Origin: Burkholderiales bacterium
GTDB taxonomy: Bacteria; Pseudomonadota; Gammaproteobacteria; Burkholderiales; Burkholderiaceae_C
Reading direction: 5' to 3'
Length of the DNA: 64,000 nucleotides
Assembly: GCA_016703325.1 (NCBI GenBank)
Contig: JADJCH010000024.1
Span: forward strand, 1 to 64,000
Below are positions 43,500 through 52,078 of the stretch, piece by piece; the first letter of the stretch is position 1, and each line of letters begins with the position of its first letter. A program made the translations under genes and the position numbers. The notes beneath the pieces are model-generated. The model saw only the letters and a program-made list of their open reading frames with translations. It made no database searches and was not told where the DNA came from.

Positions 43500-46400
43500 A
43501 TGGTCGCCATCCACGCCTCTTCCACTGCGTTTTCCCTGCCGCGCGCGCTGTTCGACAGCCTGGTCGAGCCGGTGCTGGTGTTTTCGCCGGCAGGCCGGTT
43601 GCAGTTTGCCAATCAGGCTGCACTCAGGCAGTTGGCCTGTGAGCCCGGCATGGGGTTGGCGGACCTGGAGCAGGTCTTCAGCAGCGGCCTGCTCGATTGG
43701 ATGCGCAACTGCCTGGCTGCGGGTGCGGTGGTGGCTCAGCCGGCCCATTGGCCTCAGGGGGGGCCGGGTCTGCCGGTCTTCACACCCCTGGACGATCGGC
43801 ACTGGGTGCTGTGCCTGCCGCTGGAGGATGTGGTCCCGCTGCGCTCACGCGAATCGGCACCGGTGCTGGACGTCGGCGACGAGGCCCTGCGCGAGCTGCA
43901 CGGCATGCTCTGGGCGGCGCCCTTTCCCGCGGCGCTGCAGGACGAGGGATTTCGCCTCATCGACGTCAACCAGGCCTACCTGGATCTCACCGGCCGTTCG
44001 CGCCAGGAGCTGATCGGCCGCGATCCGATGGAGCTGCTGCCCGAGGAGGATCAGGCCGCCGCCCGACAGGAGCGCGAGCAGCTGCAGCGCGATCCCCGCC
44101 GGATGCCCTGCCCGGCGCTGCAGGAACAGCGCGTCGTTGACGCCCAGGGGCAACTGCGCTGGGTGCGTTGTGCGCGCTACCTGACGCTGACCCAGGACGG
44201 CCGCCGCCTGCAGCTGCTGCTGATGCAGGAGACCACCGCCGAACACGCGGCGCGAGAGCAGGCCGAGCGTTTCTCGCGTGAGCTGGATCAGTGGTTCGAC
44301 CTGTCGCCGTTGGGCATGGCGCTGTTTGACGAGAGTGGCCTGGTGCTGCGCAGCAACCAGGCCTTCGGGCAGCTGGTCGGCGGTGCGCCGGTGGAGCTGC
44401 GTGATGCCTCCGAGGCGGTGCGTGCGCTGCTGCACTGGGATGACGGACGCCTGGCCTTCCCGCTGGAGACCGGTGGGACCTGGGTGACGCTGGAAGGGGC
44501 TTTGCCTCGCCCCGAAGCTTCGCCGCGTTGGGTGCGGGCTCTGCTGCGCTGCTATGAGGCGCGGGGAGGGCAGCGGCGCATCATGTGCATGCTTGAGGAT
44601 CGCACCGCCGAGGAAGAGCGCGACATCGCCCAGCTGCAGCTGGGCGCCCTGGTGGACACCGCCGGCGTGGGTCTCGCGACACTGCGCGGACCGGCGGGTG
44701 CGGATGCGCTGGAGCTGGCGCCCGCCCCGGCCGCAGCTCCCACGTCCGTGTCCACGTCTGCATCTGCATCTGCATCTGCATCCACGCAAGGGGCAATGCC
44801 GGTTGCTGCTGCGCCGGGCCGGGCGCCTTCTGCCCGAGCCACCTTGCACCAGTCGGTCCGTCGTGAGTGGGTGTTGCCGGCCTCCCTGCCGGAGTACGAG
44901 CGCCTGCAGCGCGCACTGAAAGTGGCGCAGCGCTGCGAGGTGCGTTATGCGATCGTCCATCCGGAGCTGGGACCGCGTTGGCTGGTGACCCGGGTGGAGC
45001 CCGGACGCCTGGCCTCCGGGCGTCCAACCACCTCGGTGGTGACGCTGGATGTGACCGAGCAGCAGCAGGCGCAGGAGCGTGCCGAGCAGCTGTTGGCCGA
45101 GCTGTCCACCATCCTGGAGAGTTCGCCGGCGGGTATCGCCTCGATGCGCGGCTACACGCTGATGCACTGCAACCGGCGCTTCGAACGCATGCTGCGGCTG
45201 GGCGCCGGCGCGGGAGTCGGGTCGGACATCCGGGCCCTGCTGGCCACCCGAACCAACAGCCTGGTGACGCCCAGTTCGTTGAACGACAGCCTGGACCAGG
45301 GGGTGCTCTACGAAGCCGAGCTGGAGGTGGCCGCAGACGACGGGGCGCTCCACTGGTATGCACTCACCATCCGCCGCACCGGCCCGGGTAGCGAGACCCC
45401 GCAGGCCATTGCGGTGCTGTCGGAGATCACCCGCCTGAAGTCGCAGCAGGTCCAGCTGGAGAGCCTGGCCCATGAGCGTGAACAGATGGCGCAGGTGCTG
45501 GGCCAGCAGGCCGACCGCACCCGTGCGGTGCTGGACTCGGTGCTGGTGGGCATCGTCACGGTCAACCATGCCGGCGTGATCTCCTGGCTGAACCGGTCGG
45601 CGCGCCGCATGTTCGGCGGCGATCTGGGCGATTTCCTCGGCCAACCGATCGATGCGGTGGCCACCCAGGATGAGTACCACCCCTTCCGCCACAGCCTGGA
45701 ATTGTTCGACCAGTTGCGCGACGGCGAGGCGGTGAAGTTCGAATGCCGGGTGCAGGGCCGTGACGGTCGCACCTTCTGGGTGGTGGGCAATGCGGTCGCC
45801 ACGCTCAGCCTGGACGGCTCGCGCGAGCTGATCTACGCGCTGCTGGACATTGAGCAGCGCCGTCAGGCGGAGGCCCGCATTGCGCAGGCGAGGGCCTCGC
45901 TGCAGCGCATCATCGAAGCCGCGCCGATGGCGATCGCCCTGTTCGACGCGGCCAGCCTGGAGGTGCAGCAGATCAACCGGGTGGCCGCCGAGTGGGTGGG
46001 CCTGGCTGCGGAGGCGGCGGTGGGTCGCACACCGGAGCAGCTGTTTGCGCAGCCGGTGGCCGCACAGATGCGCAACGACCTGCTGGCGGTGCAGCTCCAG
46101 CCCGGCAGCACGACCCAGCGGGAGTACCGCTTTGCACAGGGGGCTGGGACACTTCATACCTGGGAGGCGCGTTTCCTGGTGCTGGCCCGCTCGGGTGACC
46201 GGGTGGATCAGGTGCTGCTGGTGGCGTCGGACGTGACCGCCCAGCGTGCCGCTCAGCAGGCCGAACTGGCCGCGGCGATCGCCCAGCGGGAAATGCTGGT
46301 GCAGGAGGTGCACCACCGCATCAAGAACAACCTGCAGGGTGTGGCCGGGCTGATGCAGCAGGTGGCGGCCCGTCGGCCGGAGGTGCAGCCCATCATCGCC

Positions 46401-46976
46401 GAGGTGGTCGGGCAGGTGCAGGCGATCGCACAGGTCTACGGCCTGCAGGTGGGCGGTGTGGGCCCGCTCAAGCTGGCCAGCGTGGCCGAAGCCATCGTCC
46501 AATCGGTGCAACGCACCTTTGGGCGCAGCATCCGCTGGGCGGCGTGGAGTCCGTCGGGCCAGCCCGAGCCGGCGCCGCTGTGGACCTTGCCGGAGGCCGA
46601 GGCCATTCCCATCGCCCTGACCCTGAACGAGCTGCTGACCAACGCCATCAAGCACAGCCCTGCGCTGGCCGAAGTGGGCTGCGAGCTGCACAGTCTGGCG
46701 GACGGTGCCCGCATCGAGATCACCAACCCGGGCCGCCTGCCCGAGGGATTCCGCATCGACAACCGCCCGGCCACAGTCTCCGGGCTGGGATTGGTGCGGG
46801 CACTGCTGCCGCGGCGGCATGCCGCCCTGGAAATCGATCAACAGGGTGATCGGGTGGTGGCCGCGGTCACCCTGCGGGCCCCGCTGCTGACGGCCCTGGC
46901 GCCGCCTGCGCTGTCCCGGGCCGAGCAGCAGGCGGGCCCCGCCGCAGCCCTGCTTCCCGCGGGGGCGTTGAACTGA
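43500..46976 (+). CDS. soluble multi-PAS sensor histidine kinase, HisKA_2 type
   Basis: A kinase of 1158 residues with no clear membrane helix. It has at least four PAS-like units (for example near RLIDVNQAYLDLTGRSRQEL, MALFDESGLVLRSNQAFGQL, SSPAGIASMRGYTLMHCNRR and LVGIVTVNHAGVISWLNRSA). A Ser/Ala repeat at about residues 415-428 comes from a 6-bp DNA repeat. The C-terminal kinase core has the HisKA_2 phosphoacceptor LVQEVHHRIKNNLQGVAGLM and a HATPase (LNELLTNAIKHSP, then GLGLVRALLP). HisKA_2 kinases of the PdtaS/EutW type pair with ANTAR regulators, and one follows 49 bp downstream. ATG 43500 is the first start. Confidence 0.92.
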   Translation: MVAIHASSTAFSLPRALFDSLVEPVLVFSPAGRLQFANQAALRQLACEPGMGLADLEQVFSSGLLDWMRNCLAAGAVVAQPAHWPQGGPGLPVFTPLDDRHWVLCLPLEDVVPLRSRESAPVLDVGDEALRELHGMLWAAPFPAALQDEGFRLIDVNQAYLDLTGRSRQELIGRDPMELLPEEDQAAARQEREQLQRDPRRMPCPALQEQRVVDAQGQLRWVRCARYLTLTQDGRRLQLLLMQETTAEHAAREQAERFSRELDQWFDLSPLGMALFDESGLVLRSNQAFGQLVGGAPVELRDASEAVRALLHWDDGRLAFPLETGGTWVTLEGALPRPEASPRWVRALLRCYEARGGQRRIMCMLEDRTAEEERDIAQLQLGALVDTAGVGLATLRGPAGADALELAPAPAAAPTSVSTSASASASASTQGAMPVAAAPGRAPSARATLHQSVRREWVLPASLPEYERLQRALKVAQRCEVRYAIVHPELGPRWLVTRVEPGRLASGRPTTSVVTLDVTEQQQAQERAEQLLAELSTILESSPAGIASMRGYTLMHCNRRFERMLRLGAGAGVGSDIRALLATRTNSLVTPSSLNDSLDQGVLYEAELEVAADDGALHWYALTIRRTGPGSETPQAIAVLSEITRLKSQQVQLESLAHEREQMAQVLGQQADRTRAVLDSVLVGIVTVNHAGVISWLNRSARRMFGGDLGDFLGQPIDAVATQDEYHPFRHSLELFDQLRDGEAVKFECRVQGRDGRTFWVVGNAVATLSLDGSRELIYALLDIEQRRQAEARIAQARASLQRIIEAAPMAIALFDAASLEVQQINRVAAEWVGLAAEAAVGRTPEQLFAQPVAAQMRNDLLAVQLQPGSTTQREYRFAQGAGTLHTWEARFLVLARSGDRVDQVLLVASDVTAQRAAQQAELAAAIAQREMLVQEVHHRIKNNLQGVAGLMQQVAARRPEVQPIIAEVVGQVQAIAQVYGLQVGGVGPLKLASVAEAIVQSVQRTFGRSIRWAAWSPSGQPEPAPLWTLPEAEAIPIALTLNELLTNAIKHSPALAEVGCELHSLADGARIEITNPGRLPEGFRIDNRPATVSGLGLVRALLPRRHAALEIDQQGDRVVAAVTLRAPLLTALAPPALSRAEQQAGPAAALLPAGALN
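44757..44780 (+). repeat. four tandem copies of a 6-bp unit inside the PAS kinase gene
   Basis: Four perfect copies of TCTGCA give a Ser-Ala repeat in the linker between PAS units. Changes in copy number would add or remove two residues without breaking the frame. Confidence 0.9.
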
Positions 46977-47025
46977 GCGCCGTCAGGGTGCAGCCCCTTC
47001 ATCGAACTCGACCCAGGAAACGTCC

Positions 47026-47778
47026 ATGAACCCGAGTCCTTCCATCAGCGGCATGCGCTCCCGGACCGAGTCTGCGCCCGTGCCCGATCCCGTTCGCCCA
47101 ACGGACGGCGCAGGCACTGCACGGCGGCGCCTGCTGGTGGTGGACGACGACCGGCTGGTGCTGGCCACCCTGGTGCACGGGCTGGTGCATGCCGGCTTCG
47201 ATGTGATCGATGCGGACAACGGCGACGACGCCATCCTGCTGGCGCGTGAACACCGCCCGGAGATGGCGCTGCTGGACATCCGCATGGACGGCCTGAGCGG
47301 CTTCGATGTGGCGGCCTACCTGCGCGACCACCTGCACATCCCGTTCATGTTCCTGTCGGCGTTCAACGACGAGGCCACGGTGGCGCAGATCCGTGCCCTC
47401 GGGGCACTGGCCTACCTGGTCAAACCGCTGGATGTGGCGCAGATCGTCCCGGTGGTGGAGCAGGCCCATGCCGAGGCTCTGCGGCTGGCTCGTTCGGCCG
47501 CCCAGGCCTCGGCCAATGCTGCGGCCCTGCCGGTGGGGGAGGGGGCGGCTTCATCCGGGGCAACTCCGGCTGCAACAGCGTTGGACGATGCACCGACGCT
47601 GCTGCAGCAACCGGTGCCGCTGGCGGTGGGCATCCTGATGCACCGCTACTCGTTGAACCGCCAGGTGGCCCTGGATCGGTTGCGCCGGGCGGCCGCCCAG
47701 GAGGGGCGTTCACTGGAGCAGACCGCGACCGCCGTGGTCACCGCGGTGGAGCAACTGGTGCTGCCCGGAGGACTTTGA
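47026..47778 (+). CDS. response regulator with ANTAR RNA-binding output domain
   Basis: A protein of 250 residues. The receiver domain (about 35-150) has LLVVDDDRLVLATL, phosphoacceptor Asp in MALLDIRMDG and conserved Lys in YLVKPLD. The C-terminal helical domain reads AVGILMHRYSLNRQVALDRLRRAAAQEGRSLEQTA, which is the ANTAR pattern. ANTAR proteins bind paired hexaloop hairpins in mRNA leaders and prevent termination. Together with the HisKA_2 kinase just upstream it makes a PdtaS/PdtaR-like or EutW/EutV-like system. The RNA targets are not evident in the window. Confidence 0.9.
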   Translation: MNPSPSISGMRSRTESAPVPDPVRPTDGAGTARRRLLVVDDDRLVLATLVHGLVHAGFDVIDADNGDDAILLAREHRPEMALLDIRMDGLSGFDVAAYLRDHLHIPFMFLSAFNDEATVAQIRALGALAYLVKPLDVAQIVPVVEQAHAEALRLARSAAQASANAAALPVGEGAASSGATPAATALDDAPTLLQQPVPLAVGILMHRYSLNRQVALDRLRRAAAQEGRSLEQTATAVVTAVEQLVLPGGL

Positions 47779-47832
47779 TGGCGCAACCGACGACGTCGAT
47801 GGCGCGACGGTGGGTGCCCCCGCGGAGTCGGG

Positions 47833-49263
47833 TCAACCGGGCAGGGTGAAGTAGAAGCAACTGCCTCGATCGACCTCGGACACCGCCCAGATCTGCCCGC
47901 CGTGGCGCGCCACGATGCGCCGCACCGAGGCCAGACCGATGCCGTTGCCGGCAAACTCGCTGGCGCTGTGCAGGCGTTGGAAGGGGCTGAACAACCGATC
48001 GGCGAAGCGCATGTCGAATCCCGCACCGTCGTCGCAGACGGCAAACACGGGGATGGCGGCCGGCGCCCCGGGTGGCTGGCGCATCTCACAGCGCAGGCCG
48101 ATGTGGGCCACCTCTCGCCGGGCGCTGTACTTCCAGGCATTGCCCAGCAGGTTCTCCAGCACACTGCGCAGCAGCGCCGGGTCGCCCATTGCACTGAGCC
48201 CCGGCTGCAGGTCGAACTCCACCTGTCGCTGGGGTGCCTGCTGGTGCATCTCCTGCGCGATCTGCTGAGCCAGACTGGAGAGTGCCACCGGCTCCCGACG
48301 CAGGGCCTGGCTGGACAGGCGTGACAGGGCCAGCAGCGCATCGATCATCGAATTCATCCGCGCTGCGGCACCCAGCACCCGGTCGAGGTGATCGTTGCCG
48401 ACCCGGTCCAGCACGGCGCCGTAATCCTCCCGCACGATGCGGGTGAAGCCTTCGATGACCCGGATCGGCGCACGCAGGTCGTGTGAGACGCTGTAGGCGA
48501 TCGACTCCCGCTCGCCCATCGGCGCGGCCTCACTCTCCGGCGCAGGCGGCAGCCAGATCAGGCAGGCGCCATCGCCCAGAGGCAGGCGGCGGACGGTGGC
48601 CTGTGCCGGCGTCGGAGACGGTGTTGGTGAGGCCGGGTCAGCCAGTACGGCACGGATCGGGTCCGATGGCCAGCCGGGATGTGTGCTCAGCCAGGTTGAC
48701 AAGGGCTGCAGGCGCTCCTGCGAAAGCCCTGCCGGCAGGTCGGAACCCGGGCCCTGCGCGGTCGTCTGCTGCGGGTGGACCTGATGATGAACCGCGATGA
48801 CGATCCAGTCTCCGGCCGCGGGCTGCAGCAGCAGGCCGACACCCGGCAGTTGCTGCAGCAGGTCGATCTGCCATTGCAGTGAGCCGGTGCTGCCGTCGTG
48901 GCCGCGGTGCGCATCGACCCCTTCGGCTGCGCTGCTCGGCGCCCTCTCAAAGGCGGCCTGTGCCGCAGACGGCGCATCAGCGTGGGTGACGTGGGTGGCT
49001 TGGGGCCGCGCACCGACCAGGGTGAACGCCGCCGCCAAGCTGGCCACGCCGGCCAGCCCTGCCAGGGCGGCCAGTGCGAGGGGAGCTTCGACCGTCCAGG
49101 CCACAGCGCCGCCGGGGGGCCAGTGGACTGCCATTTGCCAGCCGCCCCAGGCCAGCGCCAGCCACCCCAAGGCGGCGGCGGCCGCCGCCGGCAGCAGCGC
49201 CCACCATCTGGCCAGGAAGCCCCGCCGGGTTGTGCAATCAGGGCGCTCGGGGCCAGGGATCAT
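47833..49263 (-). CDS. membrane histidine kinase, HisKA type
   Basis: A protein of 476 residues. Two transmembrane helices (about 20-45 and 60-85) frame a short loop. After a variable cytoplasmic region of about 170 residues come the HisKA box YSVSHDLRAPIRVIEGFTRI and a HATPase domain with ENLLGNAWKYSARREVAH, CDDGAGFDMRFADRLFSPFQ and GNGIGLASVRRIV. This core is of the phytochrome-like class. It is convergent with the ANTAR regulator gene and divergent from the c-di-GMP gene, whose N-terminal receiver might be its partner. The ligand is unknown. Confidence 0.9.
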   Translation of the reverse strand: MIPGPERPDCTTRRGFLARWWALLPAAAAAALGWLALAWGGWQMAVHWPPGGAVAWTVEAPLALAALAGLAGVASLAAAFTLVGARPQATHVTHADAPSAAQAAFERAPSSAAEGVDAHRGHDGSTGSLQWQIDLLQQLPGVGLLLQPAAGDWIVIAVHHQVHPQQTTAQGPGSDLPAGLSQERLQPLSTWLSTHPGWPSDPIRAVLADPASPTPSPTPAQATVRRLPLGDGACLIWLPPAPESEAAPMGERESIAYSVSHDLRAPIRVIEGFTRIVREDYGAVLDRVGNDHLDRVLGAAARMNSMIDALLALSRLSSQALRREPVALSSLAQQIAQEMHQQAPQRQVEFDLQPGLSAMGDPALLRSVLENLLGNAWKYSARREVAHIGLRCEMRQPPGAPAAIPVFAVCDDGAGFDMRFADRLFSPFQRLHSASEFAGNGIGLASVRRIVARHGGQIWAVSEVDRGSCFYFTLPG

Positions 49264-49540
49264 GGCGGAGATTGTAGGGAGCGGTCCCGGTCGGAAGCCG
49301 TGCCTGCGCTGTCAGCTTTTTGGCGCTTGGACGCAGTTTCATCTCGCGTGGCGCCGCAACCCGGCCCGGCGTCGGAATCACCGCAGGCCTGGTGCGGCGA
49401 GCGGTATCGGCTGGAACACGCACAGCTGCAGCCCCTTGCGAAAGCTTGCGCACAAGGAATGCCGATCCCCGTGCGAGCCGTCACGTTCGCTGAACCGGCA
49501 CCCAGGGAGGGCCCGGGCAGAATCCTTGAAGGAGCAGAGC

Positions 49541-49618
49541 ATGGCAGTGGACAGGCAACCGTTGGATTCGATCGACCGGCGCGCGGTGCAGACCCGCGTG
49601 CTTCCGACGCGTCTGTGA
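49541..49618 (+). CDS. 25-codon leader ORF coupled to the c-di-GMP gene
   Basis: ATG 49541 stands six bases after a perfect AAGGAG. It encodes MAVDRQPLDSIDRRAVQTRV and five more residues, and its stop overlaps the next ATG as TGATG. The downstream gene has no ribosome site of its own, so its translation should depend on this ORF. Alternatively a base is missing near 49595 and these codons are the true N-terminus of the c-di-GMP protein. No peptide family is recognised. Confidence 0.45.
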   Translation: MAVDRQPLDSIDRRAVQTRVLPTRL

Positions 49619-51879
49619 TGACCTCGCTGCTGCGCCACAGGGTGGTAGACGCACCTGCACCCGAAGTTCTGCTGGTCGATGACGACGAGGTCAACTTGTT
49701 GCTCACCGCATCGGTGCTGCGGGGGCAGGGATTCCGGGTCCAGGAGTTCCGCGGTGGCGAGGAACTGTTGCGCCACCTGGCGACGTCCACGCCGGACCTG
49801 GTGATCCTGGATGCCCTGATGCCGCAGCTGGATGGTTTTGCCACCTGCGAGCGGCTGCGCGCCCTGCCGGGCTGCGAATTGCTGCCCGTGTTGATCCTGA
49901 CCGGGCTGGACGACGAGGATTCGATCGAACGGGCCTATGAGGCCGGTGCCACCGACTTCTTCGTCAAGAGCGGCCGCTGGAACCTGCTCGCAGGGCGGCT
50001 GCGTTACCTGCTGCGCACCGCTCGCATCAACCAGGAGCTGCAGCGCAGCCGTGCCAAGCTGGCGCGGGCCCAGGACCTGGCCCGCATGGGCAGCTTCGAG
50101 TGGAGGATGGGTCCGCGTGCCCTGAGGCTGGAGCCTGAGGCGCTGCGCGTGCTGGGGCGGGGCCCTCGGGAGACCTTCGGCGCCAAGCAACTGCTGCGCA
50201 CCATCGTCGGCTCGGCCCGCAGCGGGCTGCTCAGCCAACTGCGCGAAGTGCTGCGACATGCCACGGTGCTGGACAGCGACGTCACCGTGGCCCTGCCGGA
50301 CGGGCGCAGGCGCATCGTCCACATCGAGGCCGAGCCGGAGTTCGGCGAATCCGGTGCGCTGGTGGGCTACACCGGGGTGATCCAGGACGTCACCGATCGC
50401 CGACTGATCGAGGACAAGATCAAGCACCTGGCCAATTTCGACTCGCTCACGGGTCTGCCCAATCGGCGCCAGCTGATCTGGCGGGCCGAGCGGGCGCTGG
50501 ACTATGCCCGTCGCCTGGGGCACCCCTTTGCGCTGCTGCTGATCGATCTGGATCGGTTCAAGGGCATCAACGACACCCTCGGTCATGGCGCCGGCGATGA
50601 ATTGCTGGTCGAGGTGGGGCGGCGGCTGAAGTGCTGCCTGGGACACCACGAACATGTGGTGGATGTGTCCCTGGACGGCGGTCTGCTTCGCACCCACCGT
50701 GTGCTGGAAGCGGTCGGTCGGCTCGGCGGTGACGAATTCGTGGCGCTGCTGCCCGAAATCCATGACGAGGCCCAGGCCCAGGAGGTGGCTCGCCGGCTGT
50801 TGGAGGTCACCCGAGTGCCGATCCAGTTGGAGGGACAGGAGTACTTCGTGACCGCCAGCATCGGCGTGGCAGTGTTTCCCCGGGACGGCCAGACGGTGGT
50901 GGACCTGCTGCGCAATGCCGATCTGGCGATGTACTCGGTCAAATCGGCTGGGCGCAATGGCGCGCAGATGTACCGGCCCGAACTGTCCGGCAAGGGACGC
51001 CAGAAGCTCGAGCTGGAGAGCGCGTTGCACAAGGCCCTGGAGCGCGGCGAGCTGGTGCTCCACTACCAGCCCAAGGTCGAGGTGGGAGGCAGCCGCGTCA
51101 CCGGGGTGGAGGCGCTGATGCGCTGGCGCCGCGGTGATGTGCTGGTGCTGCCGGTGGACTTCATTCCGCTGGCGGAGGAAACCGGCCTGATCGTGCCGAT
51201 GAGCGAATGGGCCCTGCGCGAGGCGGCTCGCCAGGTGCGCGCCTGGCGCGACGAATACGGCCTGGATCTGACGGTGGCCGTCAACCTGCCGGGTTGCGCC
51301 TTCGAGCGCAGCAACCTGGTGGAGCTGATGCAGGGGGCGGCGGCGATGCACGGGGTGCCGCTGCGTTCGCTCGAACTGGAGATCACCGAAACCGGTCTCA
51401 TGAAGGATCTGCAGGGGGTGATTCCGGCGCTTCACCGCCTGACCCAGAGTGGCGTGGGCATCTCCATCGACGACTTCGGCACCGGTTACTCCTCCCTGGC
51501 CTATCTGACCCAGCTGCCGATCTGTGAAGTGAAGATCGACCGGTCCTTCGTCCACGACCTGGGGGTGACGGAACAAAGCTCCGCGGTGATCACGGCCATC
51601 ATTGCCCTGGCGCGGGCGCTGGGGTTGCGGGTGATTGCCGAAGGGGTGGAGAACGAGCGTCAGCGCGAGGTGCTGACGCGCCTGGGCTGCCAGTTGATGC
51701 AGGGTTACCTGTTCGGCCGGCCGCTGCCGGCGGCGGAGCTGGCCCGCTGGCTGGCGCCGCTCAAGACCCCGGCCTGGCCATTGCCGGTGCATTCTGCCGG
51801 TCGGGCCACCGAGGTCGGCCTGGAGAGCGCTCAGACCACTCTGCCGGTGTTTCTGGATTCTGTGGCTGGGCCCGCGTGA
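49618..51879 (+). CDS. REC-PAS-GGDEF-EAL bifunctional c-di-GMP enzyme
   Basis: A protein of 753 residues. Order: receiver domain (EVLLVDDDEVNLLLTASVLR, phosphoacceptor in LVILDALMPQLDG), a PAS unit, a GGDEF domain with DSLTGLPNRRQL and intact active site LGGDEFVALL, and an EAL domain with intact GVEALMRWR, SIDDFGTGYSSLAYL and AEGVENERQ. It could make and degrade c-di-GMP, with output set by phosphorylation. A segment of about 15 extra residues lies between the GGDEF metal-binding half and the GGDEF motif. ATG 49618 overlaps the leader ORF stop. Confidence 0.92.
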   Translation: MTSLLRHRVVDAPAPEVLLVDDDEVNLLLTASVLRGQGFRVQEFRGGEELLRHLATSTPDLVILDALMPQLDGFATCERLRALPGCELLPVLILTGLDDEDSIERAYEAGATDFFVKSGRWNLLAGRLRYLLRTARINQELQRSRAKLARAQDLARMGSFEWRMGPRALRLEPEALRVLGRGPRETFGAKQLLRTIVGSARSGLLSQLREVLRHATVLDSDVTVALPDGRRRIVHIEAEPEFGESGALVGYTGVIQDVTDRRLIEDKIKHLANFDSLTGLPNRRQLIWRAERALDYARRLGHPFALLLIDLDRFKGINDTLGHGAGDELLVEVGRRLKCCLGHHEHVVDVSLDGGLLRTHRVLEAVGRLGGDEFVALLPEIHDEAQAQEVARRLLEVTRVPIQLEGQEYFVTASIGVAVFPRDGQTVVDLLRNADLAMYSVKSAGRNGAQMYRPELSGKGRQKLELESALHKALERGELVLHYQPKVEVGGSRVTGVEALMRWRRGDVLVLPVDFIPLAEETGLIVPMSEWALREAARQVRAWRDEYGLDLTVAVNLPGCAFERSNLVELMQGAAAMHGVPLRSLELEITETGLMKDLQGVIPALHRLTQSGVGISIDDFGTGYSSLAYLTQLPICEVKIDRSFVHDLGVTEQSSAVITAIIALARALGLRVIAEGVENERQREVLTRLGCQLMQGYLFGRPLPAAELARWLAPLKTPAWPLPVHSAGRATEVGLESAQTTLPVFLDSVAGPA

Positions 51880-52078
51880 ACTGCTGCCGTGCCGTTGTTC
51901 GGAGGCTTTGCGCTGAAGCAGCGGCGCTGCATCGTGGCCTGCCCGGGTCGGCCGGCACAATGGTCTGTCTCGGGATCGAGCCTTTGCAGGCGCCGTTGCG
52001 CAGGTCAATCCTCCCCGGGACAGGGGCCTGTCGGCGGTGCTTGGCGTCGGGCGGCGGATGTGCAGTGACACGTCATTC

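Noticed and set aside
43845..46841. Open frame of 998 codons on the minus strand
   Set aside because: Antisense shadow of the multi-PAS kinase gene, caused by high GC at third positions.
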